Virus record (IMG/VR): IMGVR_UViG_3300020411_003820
Location: 20,284 to 84,283 of that record
Length of the DNA: 64,000 nucleotides
From: a virus
Direction: 5' to 3' (one strand)
Positions 23,563 to 36,700 of this stretch are shown here, one piece after another. The position numbers and the translations under genes are program-made. The notes beneath the pieces are model-generated. The model had not been told where the DNA came from. It saw only the letters and a program-made list of their open reading frames with translations, and made no database searches. Numbering within the stretch: the first letter of the stretch is position 1; each line of letters begins with the position of its first letter.

Positions 23563-24674
23563 ATTTCAGGTACTCCTGCGTTTTCTCCATAAATATCGCC
23601 AGCGCCGGCGCCGGGTTGACTTGATAATGAATCTGAGGCAGCGTTGTCGCCCGCACTTGCAACACCATAAATGTCAACATTTACATTAGTGCTATCCGAA
23701 TGAGTGCAATCAAAATCAAGATCAACATAAAACGATTCTTTATTAAACATTGTTGCACCGCGACAAGCAACTGTTCTGTCAACTTCTTTATCTTTAAGCA
23801 TATCAAAATAATATTCAACAGACTGAGTTGTTTGATCTTCGGGGTTGACTTGGTGACGTGGTATTTTTTCGGACATCATTAAACCATCAATAATTTGTGG
23901 TTCTTTTTTATTGTAATATTTTCTTTTTAAAAATTTTATTACAAGGGGTTCACCATCTATAAGCTTCTTATCTTTAGGTTCATGTTCTGCATATTCAAAA
24001 ACTTCAATATCAAAATTTTCAGTTAATAGCTGCGTATTAACTTCTTCAAAATATAAAACTGGACTAGTTCTTTCCAAATAAACAACTTTATTATCTTCCA
24101 AAGGGCTTGTTACTAATTGAACATCTAGAGGATCTTGCGATTTAAAAACCTTATTGTTGTTATATTCATCAGCATCCATCACTTTTAACACATAACTAGA
24201 GCTAATGTTAATCTGCGGTATTCTGTTTTCGTTTTTGAAATCCATAAAATGTGACGAACTTATTTGCCCTTGTAATGTCACAACTTTCCACGATGGTGCG
24301 ACCCTAGATTCACCTAACAAAAACGCATCTCCCAATATTTGATCAAAACGATAGAATTCAGTACTTTGCACTTCTTCTCTTGGCCTTACATCACCGGGCT
24401 TAAATTCCATCTCATCAATTGCATCATCTAATCCATAATCTTCCAAATCTTGAAATAACACAAGCCCTTCGAGATATTGTGTATCTTCTTTGATTCTTTT
24501 TCTAGCAGAGCTTTGAGTCTCAGATATGCCGGCATAAGCAGCATCATAGATAATATTGTCATCTAAAAAAGCATAATATTCTGGCTTAAAAGTGCCAGCA
24601 CCAAGAAGATATTTACCATGGGAGGTAAGCTTTAATTCAATAACTTCTTCTTTTTTGTCTAATAATCTAGCCAT
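23550..24674 (-). CDS. Conserved virion protein
   Basis: A 374-residue acidic protein. The opening MARLLDKKEEVIELKLTSHG, then KYLLGAGTFKPEYYAFLDDNI, is a domain I associate with baseplate or tail proteins of marine T4-like phages, with no known function. The middle (SWKVVTLQGQISSSHFMDF, YVLKVMDADEYNNNKVF) is beta-rich. The C-terminus is Gly/Ala/Ser-rich (SAGDNAASDSLSSQPGAGAG) and ends in PEICQD. It lies 37 bases downstream of the 4112-residue giant and overlaps the 1231-residue gene, so the three are probably expressed together and assemble together. Confidence 0.72.
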   Translation of the reverse strand: MARLLDKKEEVIELKLTSHGKYLLGAGTFKPEYYAFLDDNIIYDAAYAGISETQSSARKRIKEDTQYLEGLVLFQDLEDYGLDDAIDEMEFKPGDVRPREEVQSTEFYRFDQILGDAFLLGESRVAPSWKVVTLQGQISSSHFMDFKNENRIPQINISSSYVLKVMDADEYNNNKVFKSQDPLDVQLVTSPLEDNKVVYLERTSPVLYFEEVNTQLLTENFDIEVFEYAEHEPKDKKLIDGEPLVIKFLKRKYYNKKEPQIIDGLMMSEKIPRHQVNPEDQTTQSVEYYFDMLKDKEVDRTVACRGATMFNKESFYVDLDFDCTHSDSTNVNVDIYGVASAGDNAASDSLSSQPGAGAGDIYGENAGVPEICQD

Positions 24675-24711
24675 CAGTATTAATTAGCCTCTCTAGATAT
24701 TTTTAAATTCA

Positions 24712-27700
24712 TTACTTCTTACCGCCTTGATTGCCGCCGCCTTGGTTTGAACCTCCTGACTTGTTAAAGCTGTCACCGAATAAGCCAGTTGAAAAACTTG
24801 GCATAGAAAATTTAACTCCTGTAGGTTGTTTAATTGGATCCTTGGGTTCAGGATTTGTGGATATATCTTCTCCAGATTCGTTTAAATTCAAACGTTCTAG
24901 AGCATCATTGACGGCGATTTGCGGTGTTATTCCCACAGAAATTTGTTTAGCTATTAATTTTGGATCTGGTAATTCTTCGTTGTCTTTTTCGTAAGGTTTA
25001 GATTGTTTTTCATCGATTTCTTCCATAATAAGGTTTGTTGTTTTAACAACCTTGTCATCATATAAGACTTCAATCTCAACTTTTACACCTTCGACAATTG
25101 AAAGATAATCGTATGGCCAGTTATACTGTAGTTCATAGGTGTTTTCTCTAATAACACCATTTCCATCTGTATCGTCTAAAACGTTTTCAGAAAAATCTAG
25201 ATTATATTGCAAACTTTTACTAGCGATATCTTCTAATGTGTTGGCTGTCTTTTGTTGGGCGCCCACCTGTGTTGCAACGTGCGAGAAATAATCACCAGTA
25301 GCTTTTTGTTTAACTTTGAAAAACATCCATTGTACATCTTTATCTAAAAGTTCTTGTGCATCTAGCAACTCAGTGTTGTTTAGTTCATGAGCAATAGAAG
25401 ACTCTTGAAAACTTACCTTTTTGTAATTTCGTGGCGCTATGTTTTGCCAAATATACGACAAATCATCTTTATCAAGCTTATAGTGAAAATCAAAAATGTA
25501 CATGGCAATTGGCGGTGCAGCTGGGTTTCTTAAGAAATCAAATTGTGGAGGTAAAATGTATTTCTTCATTTTTCTCACCAATCTTCTAATTGACTCACCA
25601 GCAACATCTAGAGACTGCCCAGTATCAGTTTGAGAATTTGCCGCTAGAGCCGCAGCTACTCGGAATGGCTCAATTCCAAAAAATTCTTTTCTAGTTCTAT
25701 TGCTTTGAACGTTAGCTTGAGAAGCGTTTCCAACTAAAACATTTCTATATGGAATTCCAACGACAGCTTCGCGAATAACTTTGTATCTTGCTATTTCACC
25801 GAGTCTTACTGGTGTCTTTTTAAATTGGAAAACGTCCGCAAGTGATTTCATATCAGAATGTATATTAGCGCCGTTAGCATCAACATCATTGCCGTTGTAT
25901 AATGAGCTTGTTTGACGGACCATATAATGGTATTTCAGCCAGTTTTTCGGAATATCAGACATTTCCATAAAAATGCCGCGGTTTTTGTCAGGCTCTAAAT
26001 ACCCAAATTGATGCCACATACCGTGAGGCACAGAAGCGCTGGCGAAGAGAGGCACCGATCCTTCACTGAGTGCGCCTATGTGAGATGCGGGTCTGTACCT
26101 AGAGTTAAAGTTAAGCATTGGTGTTTCAAATTTTGGCTTAATGACCCATCTTGTTGCTTTAGTTTCGTTGCGCTTCGCATTAGGGTTTCCAAACTGATCT
26201 GTTTCCAAGAAACTTTCTTTTCGAATTCCAAAAACATTCAAACTAGCAGACACTTGCATTGCACTAGCATTAACGTTGCGACCATCATAGATGCACTGTT
26301 CCCTGTGAGAACTACTGATATATGCGGGGGTACCGGTGTGGCCGTGTCCATCTTTACTGATTACAGGTCCGGGATCAACTCGCCAACATTGATGTTCTAC
26401 TTCTTCTAAAACTTCTTCTAACGTATATTGTGTTTTGTTTGGCCTGAACACCAAATCCATCCAAGCCTCACCGTGATAATATGGAGGCGTATAAGCCCAG
26501 TTGTATCCTTCAAGCGAATCTTTGATTCCGTACATGGAAGCTGAGGCAGCGCGGTGCGCATTTGTAAGCACTCTACCGGACACTGGGGGTCCAAATGCGG
26601 ACGGTCTACTGTACATAGTGTAAGATTCTCTTGTGATATCTCCATTTTGAGCAACGTTGTTAGCACCAAGAGAACCTGTAAATTTTTGAGCTATGTATGG
26701 GTGTATGGGATCTTGTGGTAATTCGTAGCCGGCGCCGGATACAAACGCTTGGATACGCGTATCGAAAAAGCGACCTCCAAGCGGGGAATAGGCGCCATTA
26801 GGATATGTACTTCCCCATGCATCGCGATCGAAAGAATAGTAACGCCGTGTAGCGCCAGCAATAGGCGTGGTGCCTTGTTCGTTGTCACCTGTGTCGCCGG
26901 CGCCACCGGTGGTATTAATATCTTGAATTGATTGGAAGGTACCGAGAGATCTTTTAAGCCTCAAGCGAGCGCCATATACTGTTCCTGATTTAAATGTAAT
27001 AATATTGTCATCAACTCTACCAGAAACTAATTCCGTGTAGGTTCTACCTCTTAAGAAAAAGTTAGCTGTTTCTCCAAAAAAGTTTCTTGCCATTAATGTG
27101 TAAAAGCTGTCGTTATTATTAGATACTAGTGAGGCACTGAAATCAACAGTTGCAGATGGGTGAGGTTCTAAATCGGCAAAATCTTCTCCAAGCATTGAGC
27201 CTTCTGGGGCCAAAATTGTTTCAAAAGGTAACCGAGTGTCCCAGAATGGTGTGCCGGATTCCCATGGCGCATTACTCTGTGCTGGTTCAAGCACTGATGC
27301 TGTACAGTGAATCATATATGTGTGCAGGTCAACTGCGGACTCCATTCCAGCATATTCATCAAAATTGCTAATTCTTGCGTAGTCCTTGGCGTTTCCTTTA
27401 TATAATGAGCCAAAAATAGCAGGCCAGTCAACAGCCATACCAGATTTAATTGAATTAAATAAAATTCCAGGCATAAATAAAGGTTGATATACGGGACGCG
27501 CATTACCAAACAGTGCGCCGGCTGGTAGCCAGTCTGTACCGTCGTGTTTACCTTTTGTTCTTTTTGTTTGTATTGAATTGTTGTAGGAGCTACTAAATTG
27601 TCTAACCAAGTCAATTGTTCTTTGTGCTGGATAAAAACCCTTGTATGGATTCCACTTCTTCACCGCTTTCACAGAAATTTTTATTTCTTTAGCGGTTAAG

Positions 27701-30700
27701 TTAGTTTTAAGACCTTGCTGCCTAAAAAATTGCATTTTTGAAGAATCCATATATTGTTCAAAGAATGCGCCTGTTACACTAGTAATGCCAGTGCCCGGAA
27801 GCGTAAATGTATCAAATTTGTCATTATCATCAATATCAAATTTATTATATTCAACAATATTATCACTTATTCTAAATTCAGGAATTACGACATAATCTTT
27901 AGCTATGTATCTTAAATCTAGTCTAAAATCTTCGTAATTATCATACCACGGCTTAGATGGTTTTGAAATGAATGTGAAAGCTTTACCTGATTTTCTTAAA
28001 ATACCAGCTTGTTCGCCAGCTTCCCACAAGGCTTCACCGCCGTTAACAAACACACTTTGCGTCAGCAACATTCCAAGATTTGCGGCGCCTCTGTATAAAG
28101 AAGTACCGATGCCAGTGACACCTAATGTTCCAGTAGTTTTAATTTCCATACCTGTTGGGTTTCCTACTGATAGAAACGGACTCAGCATGTGTTTTCTAGC
28201 ATACAGGGCACCGACGTTAAGAAAAGAAAACTGTCCGTCGTACTTAGAGCCTCTTCCGCCGCGGGTAGCATCGTGAGCAAAGTGAGCATGTCCCTGACAG
28301 TTTTGAAGCTCACCCGCTGCATGTGATATAGCTATCTGCACGTTTGGATATACTGCAGAAGCCACAGTACTGTCGGCACTGACACCACCAGCATGGTTGA
28401 AAGGTCCAGCACGAAGATAGTTTCTATTAACACCAGCACCCTTAAACGGGGATGGTCTTTGTGACGCTGTGTGAAGCCCAACTACTGTATTTGAACCTAC
28501 AATAGAACCAGAACGAACTAAAAAGTTTGCCGGTGCATCGAGTGGCCAACAACTTCGGGATAAATAGTCTGTCCGACCGCTCGCCAAAAATTGTGCTGCT
28601 GCGTTGCGTCCGACAGACGGATCAGTAGCATTTCCTAATTCGTTTCTTAAGCGGCGTTCATCTCGCCACATTTGCATATCATAGCCGGTTCTTTTTTGTG
28701 AATGACTAACAAATTCATTTCTTGCTGACGGGTATACTTTTTCAGTATATGACATCCAGTTTAATCCAAAATCTCTGTGTTTGCTTGTCATTAGTAATAT
28801 GTGATCAAGTGGAGTAACTATTTCTTTTGGGTTAATCTTTGTAAGGTTATTTAAGCCAATACTATTGAACATAATTTTTTCATTAATATCAGTAACCTTA
28901 AGGGTAATTGATGGGTTTGCAGATTGCGGATTTGCACTGTTTCCGCATTCTTCTAGAGGATCATAAGGAGTATAATTAACCAATGTGGGGCGAGCGCGCA
29001 TTGAAACAGGCTTCAAAGCATATTTTTCAATTTGCCCTTTTGCTCTATTATAAACACTAATCGTACTAGAAGATCTTTCCATTCTTAAAACAGGATGTTG
29101 TCTATTTTTTCGTGCCATTGCAAATGTGCTGTATCCATATGGTCCATTTCTTTTAAGCATCAGTGTATTGAAAAGATAACCTTGCAATTGGCCATCTGCG
29201 GCATTTGCTTCCCCGGGGAATGAGGCTGAAACACCGCCTCGCACATACGACCAGAAGCCTCCATAGCCCTCATCCGGCGGCTCAAAAAACCTGACATTTC
29301 GGTATTGATCACCTGGCGCGGTGGTGCGGTCGATGGTTCTGAAGACCGGAGTTCCCATTGATGCAGATTTGACTAGCTCTCCGGGGTTCCCTTCCGGTTT
29401 TGGCACTGAGTGCACTGCTGTGGCCCATCCTAAAGTGTTTACCATGCTAGCACTCTGCTCAATTGGTTCGTAAATAATTGTATTTAAGCCAGCAAAATCT
29501 TGACCTTTAAAATCGTCCGAAAAAGCGTTGGAGCTATATTTTATAGCTCCTAAAAGTGCAAAATCGGGACGGCGAAACAGGCTGGTATTGGTATCTCTTG
29601 TATAGCCAAATTCAGATTCACTCAAAAATCCAAAATATGGCTCATAAACTGTAACACTTTCAGTAGTATTAGCATACATCCCTTGTTGTGGTCCAAATAT
29701 TGGCATATAGCCGCTAAAACGCACATTTCGAGGATCTTGATCCTCAATTGCGCCGGTTATCCATGCGTACTGTCGATCATTTCTAGGTATCATGTGCTGG
29801 ACAAAAAAGTTGTCATTTTCGGCACGTGGTTCGTATACGTAGCGCACTGACGCTGACTGACCAAGCACTAGCGGAGGACAGCCGGTTTTAGGTGTCGGGA
29901 ATACTCCCGCGTTCAAAGAATTTTGTGTTTGACCCACTGGGGTTGTTAGCGCAATACCTAGGTATTGATTTTGATTAACGCTTACTGGAAAAAGATGATT
30001 TTCATCTGCAATTACGTTGAAAATAGCATTTGAAGCCGATGCGAATGAAGTCGTTCGACTGGAGGCTACTTTGTCAGTATTAGCAGTTTGCTGGTTTTGG
30101 GACGTCGAAGGGCGTGAGGCTTCGCCAAGTTTGTACCATGCGAACAGATTAGCAGTATTATCAGCATAAGCAGTAGATGATGTAATATCGCAAGGTATGC
30201 CGGTATTATATAATTCAGTAACCTCAGTAGAATTTAGTGCTGTTGTCCAAATTGATATTTGATCCATAGCACCTGAGTATCCAAAAGATGCCAAATTATT
30301 GCCACCCTTCGTTGGGTCTCTACCAAACGCAAAACTAGCGGTACCTTGGCGTACCATATTTCCGCCAAGTCCCAATATATCAGTACCTACTTGCGAATTT
30401 TCAACTTTTCTATCCCAGTAGGCTGCAGGAGATGTGTCTTCTTCGACTGGTTGCGCAACACCATTAAAATAAATAGAAGGTGCTGCAGGTCCGGTATAGG
30501 GATAGGAAGAAGAAACAGGAACAGATACAACAAGATGAATCCATTCCCCCTCATTCAAAGCTTTCACCTGATCCGTGGGGTTTTGATTTGCAGTATTAAC
30601 TTTCCATACTGCGCGAGTGGGTGAACCGGCGCTGTAGGTAACATTCGTTCGAGTGGAAATTTGAACACTAAGACTAGCACTAACTTTTGATATTTCAATA

Positions 30701-33700
30701 AATGGCTCACTTTGTGCTGCGTCCTTTCCAACTCCAAAGAAATATTGATGACCAACATTTTGTCTGGCAGATGACTCGGCACATCGAACCCAGCCACTAT
30801 AAGTAAAGCCGGCAGGTCTAGACGCGCTTAAAAATCGAGCTGCGGTATTGTTTAGCTCTCGACCGTCAGCATTAAGCAGCATTGAACCATGTGTTTCAGG
30901 TGTGAAAAAATACAGTGCCTTTGTATTTTCGTTTCCTCGATGTTGAAAAATAGTTGAGATGTCATGAGTTTCTGATTTAATGCCAATCGATGCGCCCGAA
31001 TTTCTATGAATTTTGTGAAAGCTTGGTAACTCTTGAACAACATTAAGATTGTCGGAATATCCGGGGCCGCGTTGTTCTTCATACTTTGACGCATTGTAAA
31101 TAGCTGCAATTTCCTCGCTGGATAGCACTTTATTCCAAATAGCAGTATCTGCTATATTGCCTTGGAAAGCATATTCGTTTTTTAAGGTCGGGTGGGCTAA
31201 GTTACCAATCAAGCATCGGGGGAACCCATGGGTTACAGATTGTCCAGCTCCATACCAATCTGTCATGTCGGCATTAGCAATGCTGTCACCGCCATTTACT
31301 TTAGGACCTACGAAACTAACCTCAGAACCATTAATATAGCATTTTGGATTATTTAAATTAGATGTTGCATCATAGGTAACAGCTACATGTGACCAAACAT
31401 TATAGTTAACAGCATGTGTGTTGAACCATACGACCTGAGTTTCGGAGCCGGTGGTGTTCCAGTTGGTCATAAACCCAACATATCCGACGTGGTTTGTAAA
31501 TATATCTATTGTCTTTCCCATTGAAAAAATGCGTGAAAATCCAGACGATCCTGCGGCAATCGGATAAATCCATGCAGCAAATGTCATTTTTTGAGTTGAG
31601 CCGCTGGCTGGGCTGTTACCAATTAATCCATTCCACATGATAGAGGAACCAATATCAATTTCAGTAGTGTTCACTCCGTTTGACTGAGTAAAATTGTTGA
31701 ACGCTGCAGAGCCTGTTTGAATCCAGTCTGATGGTCCTAAATTGCCGGAGAAAAACGGACGAAATAGAGAACCAGAATTAAACGTACCATCGCGGTTATT
31801 ACCGCTTGAATCAACCGCAGTGCCAGAAACAGCGAGCGTATAAAAGTTATTGTCTAGTCTCCACCATCCCATCACTTTATCACCAGAGCGATAAATCTTT
31901 TTATCACCAAATCCGATAAATGGTTTAGTTAAGTCGTAAGCTAATCTTCGACTGTCAGACGGATAGTACAAACTATCTCTTCCAAACCTAGCAGAAGCGC
32001 GGGCCAAATGTGCAGTTAATCCATAATCCAAACCATGTATATCGCTAATTTGAATATTTGTGGTGTCACCATTCACTAATACGTTACTGATAGACGTCGG
32101 GTTTTGGAAAGGTGCTCTGACAGTCAAGTTTCTATAGGGTATCGCATTGTACACTGAGAATTCCGTTGACCTGAAGTCCTGATAGCCTTTAGTATCGACT
32201 TCAATACCGCCGCCGTGAGAAAATCTTTGGATGAAAACTGACTTGTTTTTAGCACCAGTAAGGTATGCAGTAGAATAATCTGCTGCGCCGGGGCGGCCAT
32301 CTGCAATTCTTTTGATATCTCGTATTGTTCTAATAGATGTAGCTTTGTTTGAGTTCGAGTGGTGATTCAATACGACAGTTTCACCAACAGAACCTGTAAC
32401 AGTGAAATTTGGTGGCCCATCACGGAAGCCAATTGGATTTGACCACGCACCAACTGTCTGGATAAATTCATATGTATTTCTATAGTTACCCAGTCTAGTT
32501 GGGAATGTTCCACTTGGACCGGCACGGAGTTGAATGTTCTTGATATTAAACGGCTGCTTAATCATCATGCCGCGGTACCAAGGTGCCTTCAACGATGCTG
32601 TTGCAGGATATGGAAGCTTGCCAGTTTCGTAACCTGCGTTTGGTAACGGATAATCAGGTCCGACCATACCAAGGACGCCAGATCCAAACATTTCGGTGTT
32701 AGTACCATGTGGTGCGCATGCTTCACCAGTAGGATATCCTAATTGTATTTTCCAAGCTTCAGGTCGATTTGTTTCGTTATCATTGCCAATATTGATAGGA
32801 ACATGTCTAGATTGATGACCACCAACCACGTGCTCGGTAAAAATTGTTTGCATTGGCTTTTCCATATCCTCGCCATACACATCATGATGAAGATTGGTAA
32901 TTTCAATATTTCCTGTTACTCTTTGAACAACAAGGCGATTGTATCCGGTTGTAACACTAGAACTAACTATGTTGAAGGGAAACGCTGATAGTGCATCGAT
33001 TGTCGAATATCCATCCACATCTCGACCATGCTGGACTCGAACATTTAATAAAACTTTTTCACTAGGGCGATTTCTATATAACTGATCATTTGCGTGAGGC
33101 TCAGGACCATAAACTAACCCTCTTTTATATCTTGTTTCACGTATTAGATCTTTTAAAGTTCCATCGCGATTTAAAAACTGTGCAAACAATACGTTTTCTG
33201 GAATGAAGTTGCCACTTTCTTGATTAATTCTGCCAGCTGGTCGTAGTGCATTATAAGCATAATCAATTCTCTTTGCATGCCTAAAGTTTACGCCACCTTT
33301 GATAGTTTTCATCGGTGAATAAGTTGTTAAATAATCTGATTCTACAATAGCGTCAAATTTATATGGTAAAGATAATTTACGTTTAATGTATGGAGTTCTT
33401 AAATAAGAATGTCCCGTAACAATATCTTTTTTGCGTTCTTTTTTCTGATTATTATCGTTTGCAATAGTTTCTCGATAAATGTCACGTGAACCATCCAGAT
33501 CACTGTCGCCAGCGGAAACCGGAGACATATTAACATCACGCTCTGCTCTATCGCGCCACCAGTCAGGATTAGTTGTTGTTTGATTATTTAGCGGGTGATG
33601 GTTGTGACTCCATTGATAAAGTCTTTCCCTAATTCCAAGCATGGGTGAAATTGGATCTTCTTGTTTAAATTCAATAGTGGGAAACATTGTTTTATATTTG

Positions 33701-36700
33701 TTTCTTTCAAGCACGTGACTTTCAACAACATTCATTGTGTTGTCAGCAAACTTACTCGCGGCCGGAACCATTTGTGATACAATTTTTGAAATTGCATCGT
33801 CAAACCACTTATAATATTCAACGTATTTTTCAACTTCTTTAGTCTGGTTTACTCTTTTGAAAAACTGTCTACGTAAATGCCCCATTGCCTTATAGCTTTC
33901 ACGATATCTATTGACAGGCTCTCCAATTAAGTTGTGAAAATCGATTGCACCAGCGAAAAAAGTTAACATTTCTTCGCTTATAGCATCGTACATGCTTTTC
34001 TCTAACGTGTTGTAGAAGTTTGGCACCGTGCTAGCAAAGCCATATACCTCATCATCATTTGTTAAAACTTTAACCATGTCGGATGAAGTAGCTTGCTCGG
34101 GATCAATAAATTTAAATGTATTTACTTGTTGTTTTGATTTTATAGAAGTGCTGTTTTCATCAAATCCAAAACCATAACCTTTGTGTAAAAATCCTCCAAC
34201 GCCACCAAGCCATCCGTTTTTTGCACCATCTGCCGCAGAGCCAGAACTCATATCTTGTGTGAAAAAGCGACCATTACTATCAGATGAGGTTAAATCACTA
34301 AAGTTCCAGTACATGGCTAATGTATCTTTGTTTAACATTTCATGTGGCATATTGGAACTGCTAACATAAGGGGCTAAATTTCTAAATGATCCAGAGATAC
34401 CTACATTATCTATATCTAATGCATGTTGTCTTAAAGTATCTGTGTCTAGGTATTTTGCCCAATACTTTACTGCAGACACCAAGACATCACTTCTATAGTT
34501 CAAAGTACCAGTAAAGTTTGTTCTGTTGGCGCCGACATATGGTCTTTTGGCCGAAGATACCATTCTATCACCAACATCTTTTGCAACAGATGCTGTTATT
34601 ACAAATGTGTCACTGACAGTTCCAAGATTTGTATTAATTCCTTCAAAAATTAAATCATATGTGTAATTTGATAGATTGCCAGCAACAAAAGTGGCATATG
34701 GATATGTACTCGGCTTCAATCTCACAGATATATTCCAATCAGAATTACTGTACACGTCCGTAAAAACACTACTTGTCAATTCATAAGATGGCAACAGTGA
34801 TGACGTTAGTGAAAAATAAACACTTTTTGGATTATCCAGCACCCTGTTAGCATAAACTTGGAAATCAGCGCCGCCATCTTCGAACATCCACTTAAAATCA
34901 GTAGCTCTGTCAACACTAGCAGAGTAAATACCAAACAAAGAAGATCTTTTAGTAGAGGTACGATCAATGGGATCTATACCTTCGTAAAAACGAGGAAACC
35001 TGATGTTAGCCTCCATAGTCATTCCAAAGCCAGATTCTAATTTTAAACTAGTTCCTGAGCCTGATATAAAACCTCTAGAGTTTGAGGTATCATCCGGGTC
35101 TTGCCTCAAAAAGCACACTGAACCTATGTTTTTTGCTGCATTAAACAACAACATGTTTCTGTTTTTTAAAACTTGTACAGAATTTGTATCAAGGTCGTAT
35201 ACTGAATTATCGACATATGTTTTAAATTTGATTACAGAATCGTCTAGATAGAAGCACCTAAGTATGTTTTTTACAGCTCTTTCAGTACCCTTACTTTTAT
35301 AAATGCTAGACATATTATTGTAAAGATTTTGATAAATGAGATTTTTTGTTTGTGTTAAATCGCCAGAAAACCTAAATTTATCCGATGCATTTAAAAAAGA
35401 ATTTACAACATTTGATTCAATAAATAAGTTTGGTGTATCAAGACCCAACGACTCAGGCAAGTGTTTTGCAAAAGATATTGGAGTAAATGATGCACTAGTA
35501 TTTTGTATACCCTTGAACGTTGGAAGCGCCTCGATTAAATTATAAATTTTGTCAAAATACGAACCAAGTATATGAGAAATTATCTCAGGATTTTCATTAC
35601 CATGATCTTCGTGTTCTGCCATAATCCAACTTGGCATGTAACTGAAAAAATTAGTGTTGTTGTTATAGTCATGGATAGAACCAGTATTATTTAATCCATT
35701 TTTTAATTCTACAACGTCTGGATGTGTGATGTAGATAATTGGATCTTTATATTCAATAGTGCTGGCAGATGACTCTATCATAGCAGAACTTAGTGATCTT
35801 GAGGCTGTTCCTGTCCATGTTCCATTAGATAGTCGGCCGGAATAATCTAAAACGTTGTTGTCTAAGGCTGTTGAGTTTGCAACACCTTCGTTAAATTTAT
35901 AATAAACACCTAATGTTGTATTAGATATATCCGAGTTGGTTCCGCCTCTTACTTGTTTAAACCAATTTTTTCCAATATCAGCGGAGCTTCGCGCCTCCTT
36001 CCAATATCTAAATTCATCTATAGAGCCAGTCAAAGTATGTGTATTGGCTGTTCTTGTAGAAGCTGCAGCATCTGACCTAAACGGCACTGTTACCAGCGAA
36101 CCTATACGACCAACCATATCTTTAGGTGGCAATTCACCAATTGCCAAGTTTGAATTAATTACAGTGTGATTTTCATAACCATTAACGTATAGTTTAGTAA
36201 CAAAATCAGAACCAGAATTGTGAAAAACAAATGCATAATGTTTCCAATCGTCTAAGGCAGTTGATAAAATATTTTGCCCAATTGATTGTTGGAATAGTGT
36301 TCCCGACCCGGGCATGCCAGAAGTCATACTTCCAGATTGAACAGTAAATCTGAACGGTGATGCACTAGAAGCACTTAAAATCTCAATAGTCATCCGTCCC
36401 ATGTCGACGGTGCCGGATGCATTATTGTTCCACATATCAAAAATTACTGAGTTAGAATTTTCGGCTATGTCTTTACTCTTTAGCCAAAATTCAACAGTAA
36501 CACCACTATCAAAATTTGCTCTTAGATTAGATTGGCGAGAACCGGTGCCATATGTGTTTGGTAATCCTGCAGATTCATATATGTTTTCATCATAAACATT
36601 AGCGAAAGATCTTTTTGATGTGTCATCATCTTTAAAAAGTCCAGCAGTCGTTAAACTGCCTATTGTGTGTGGACCACCTTTAAAATCAATATATGATGAT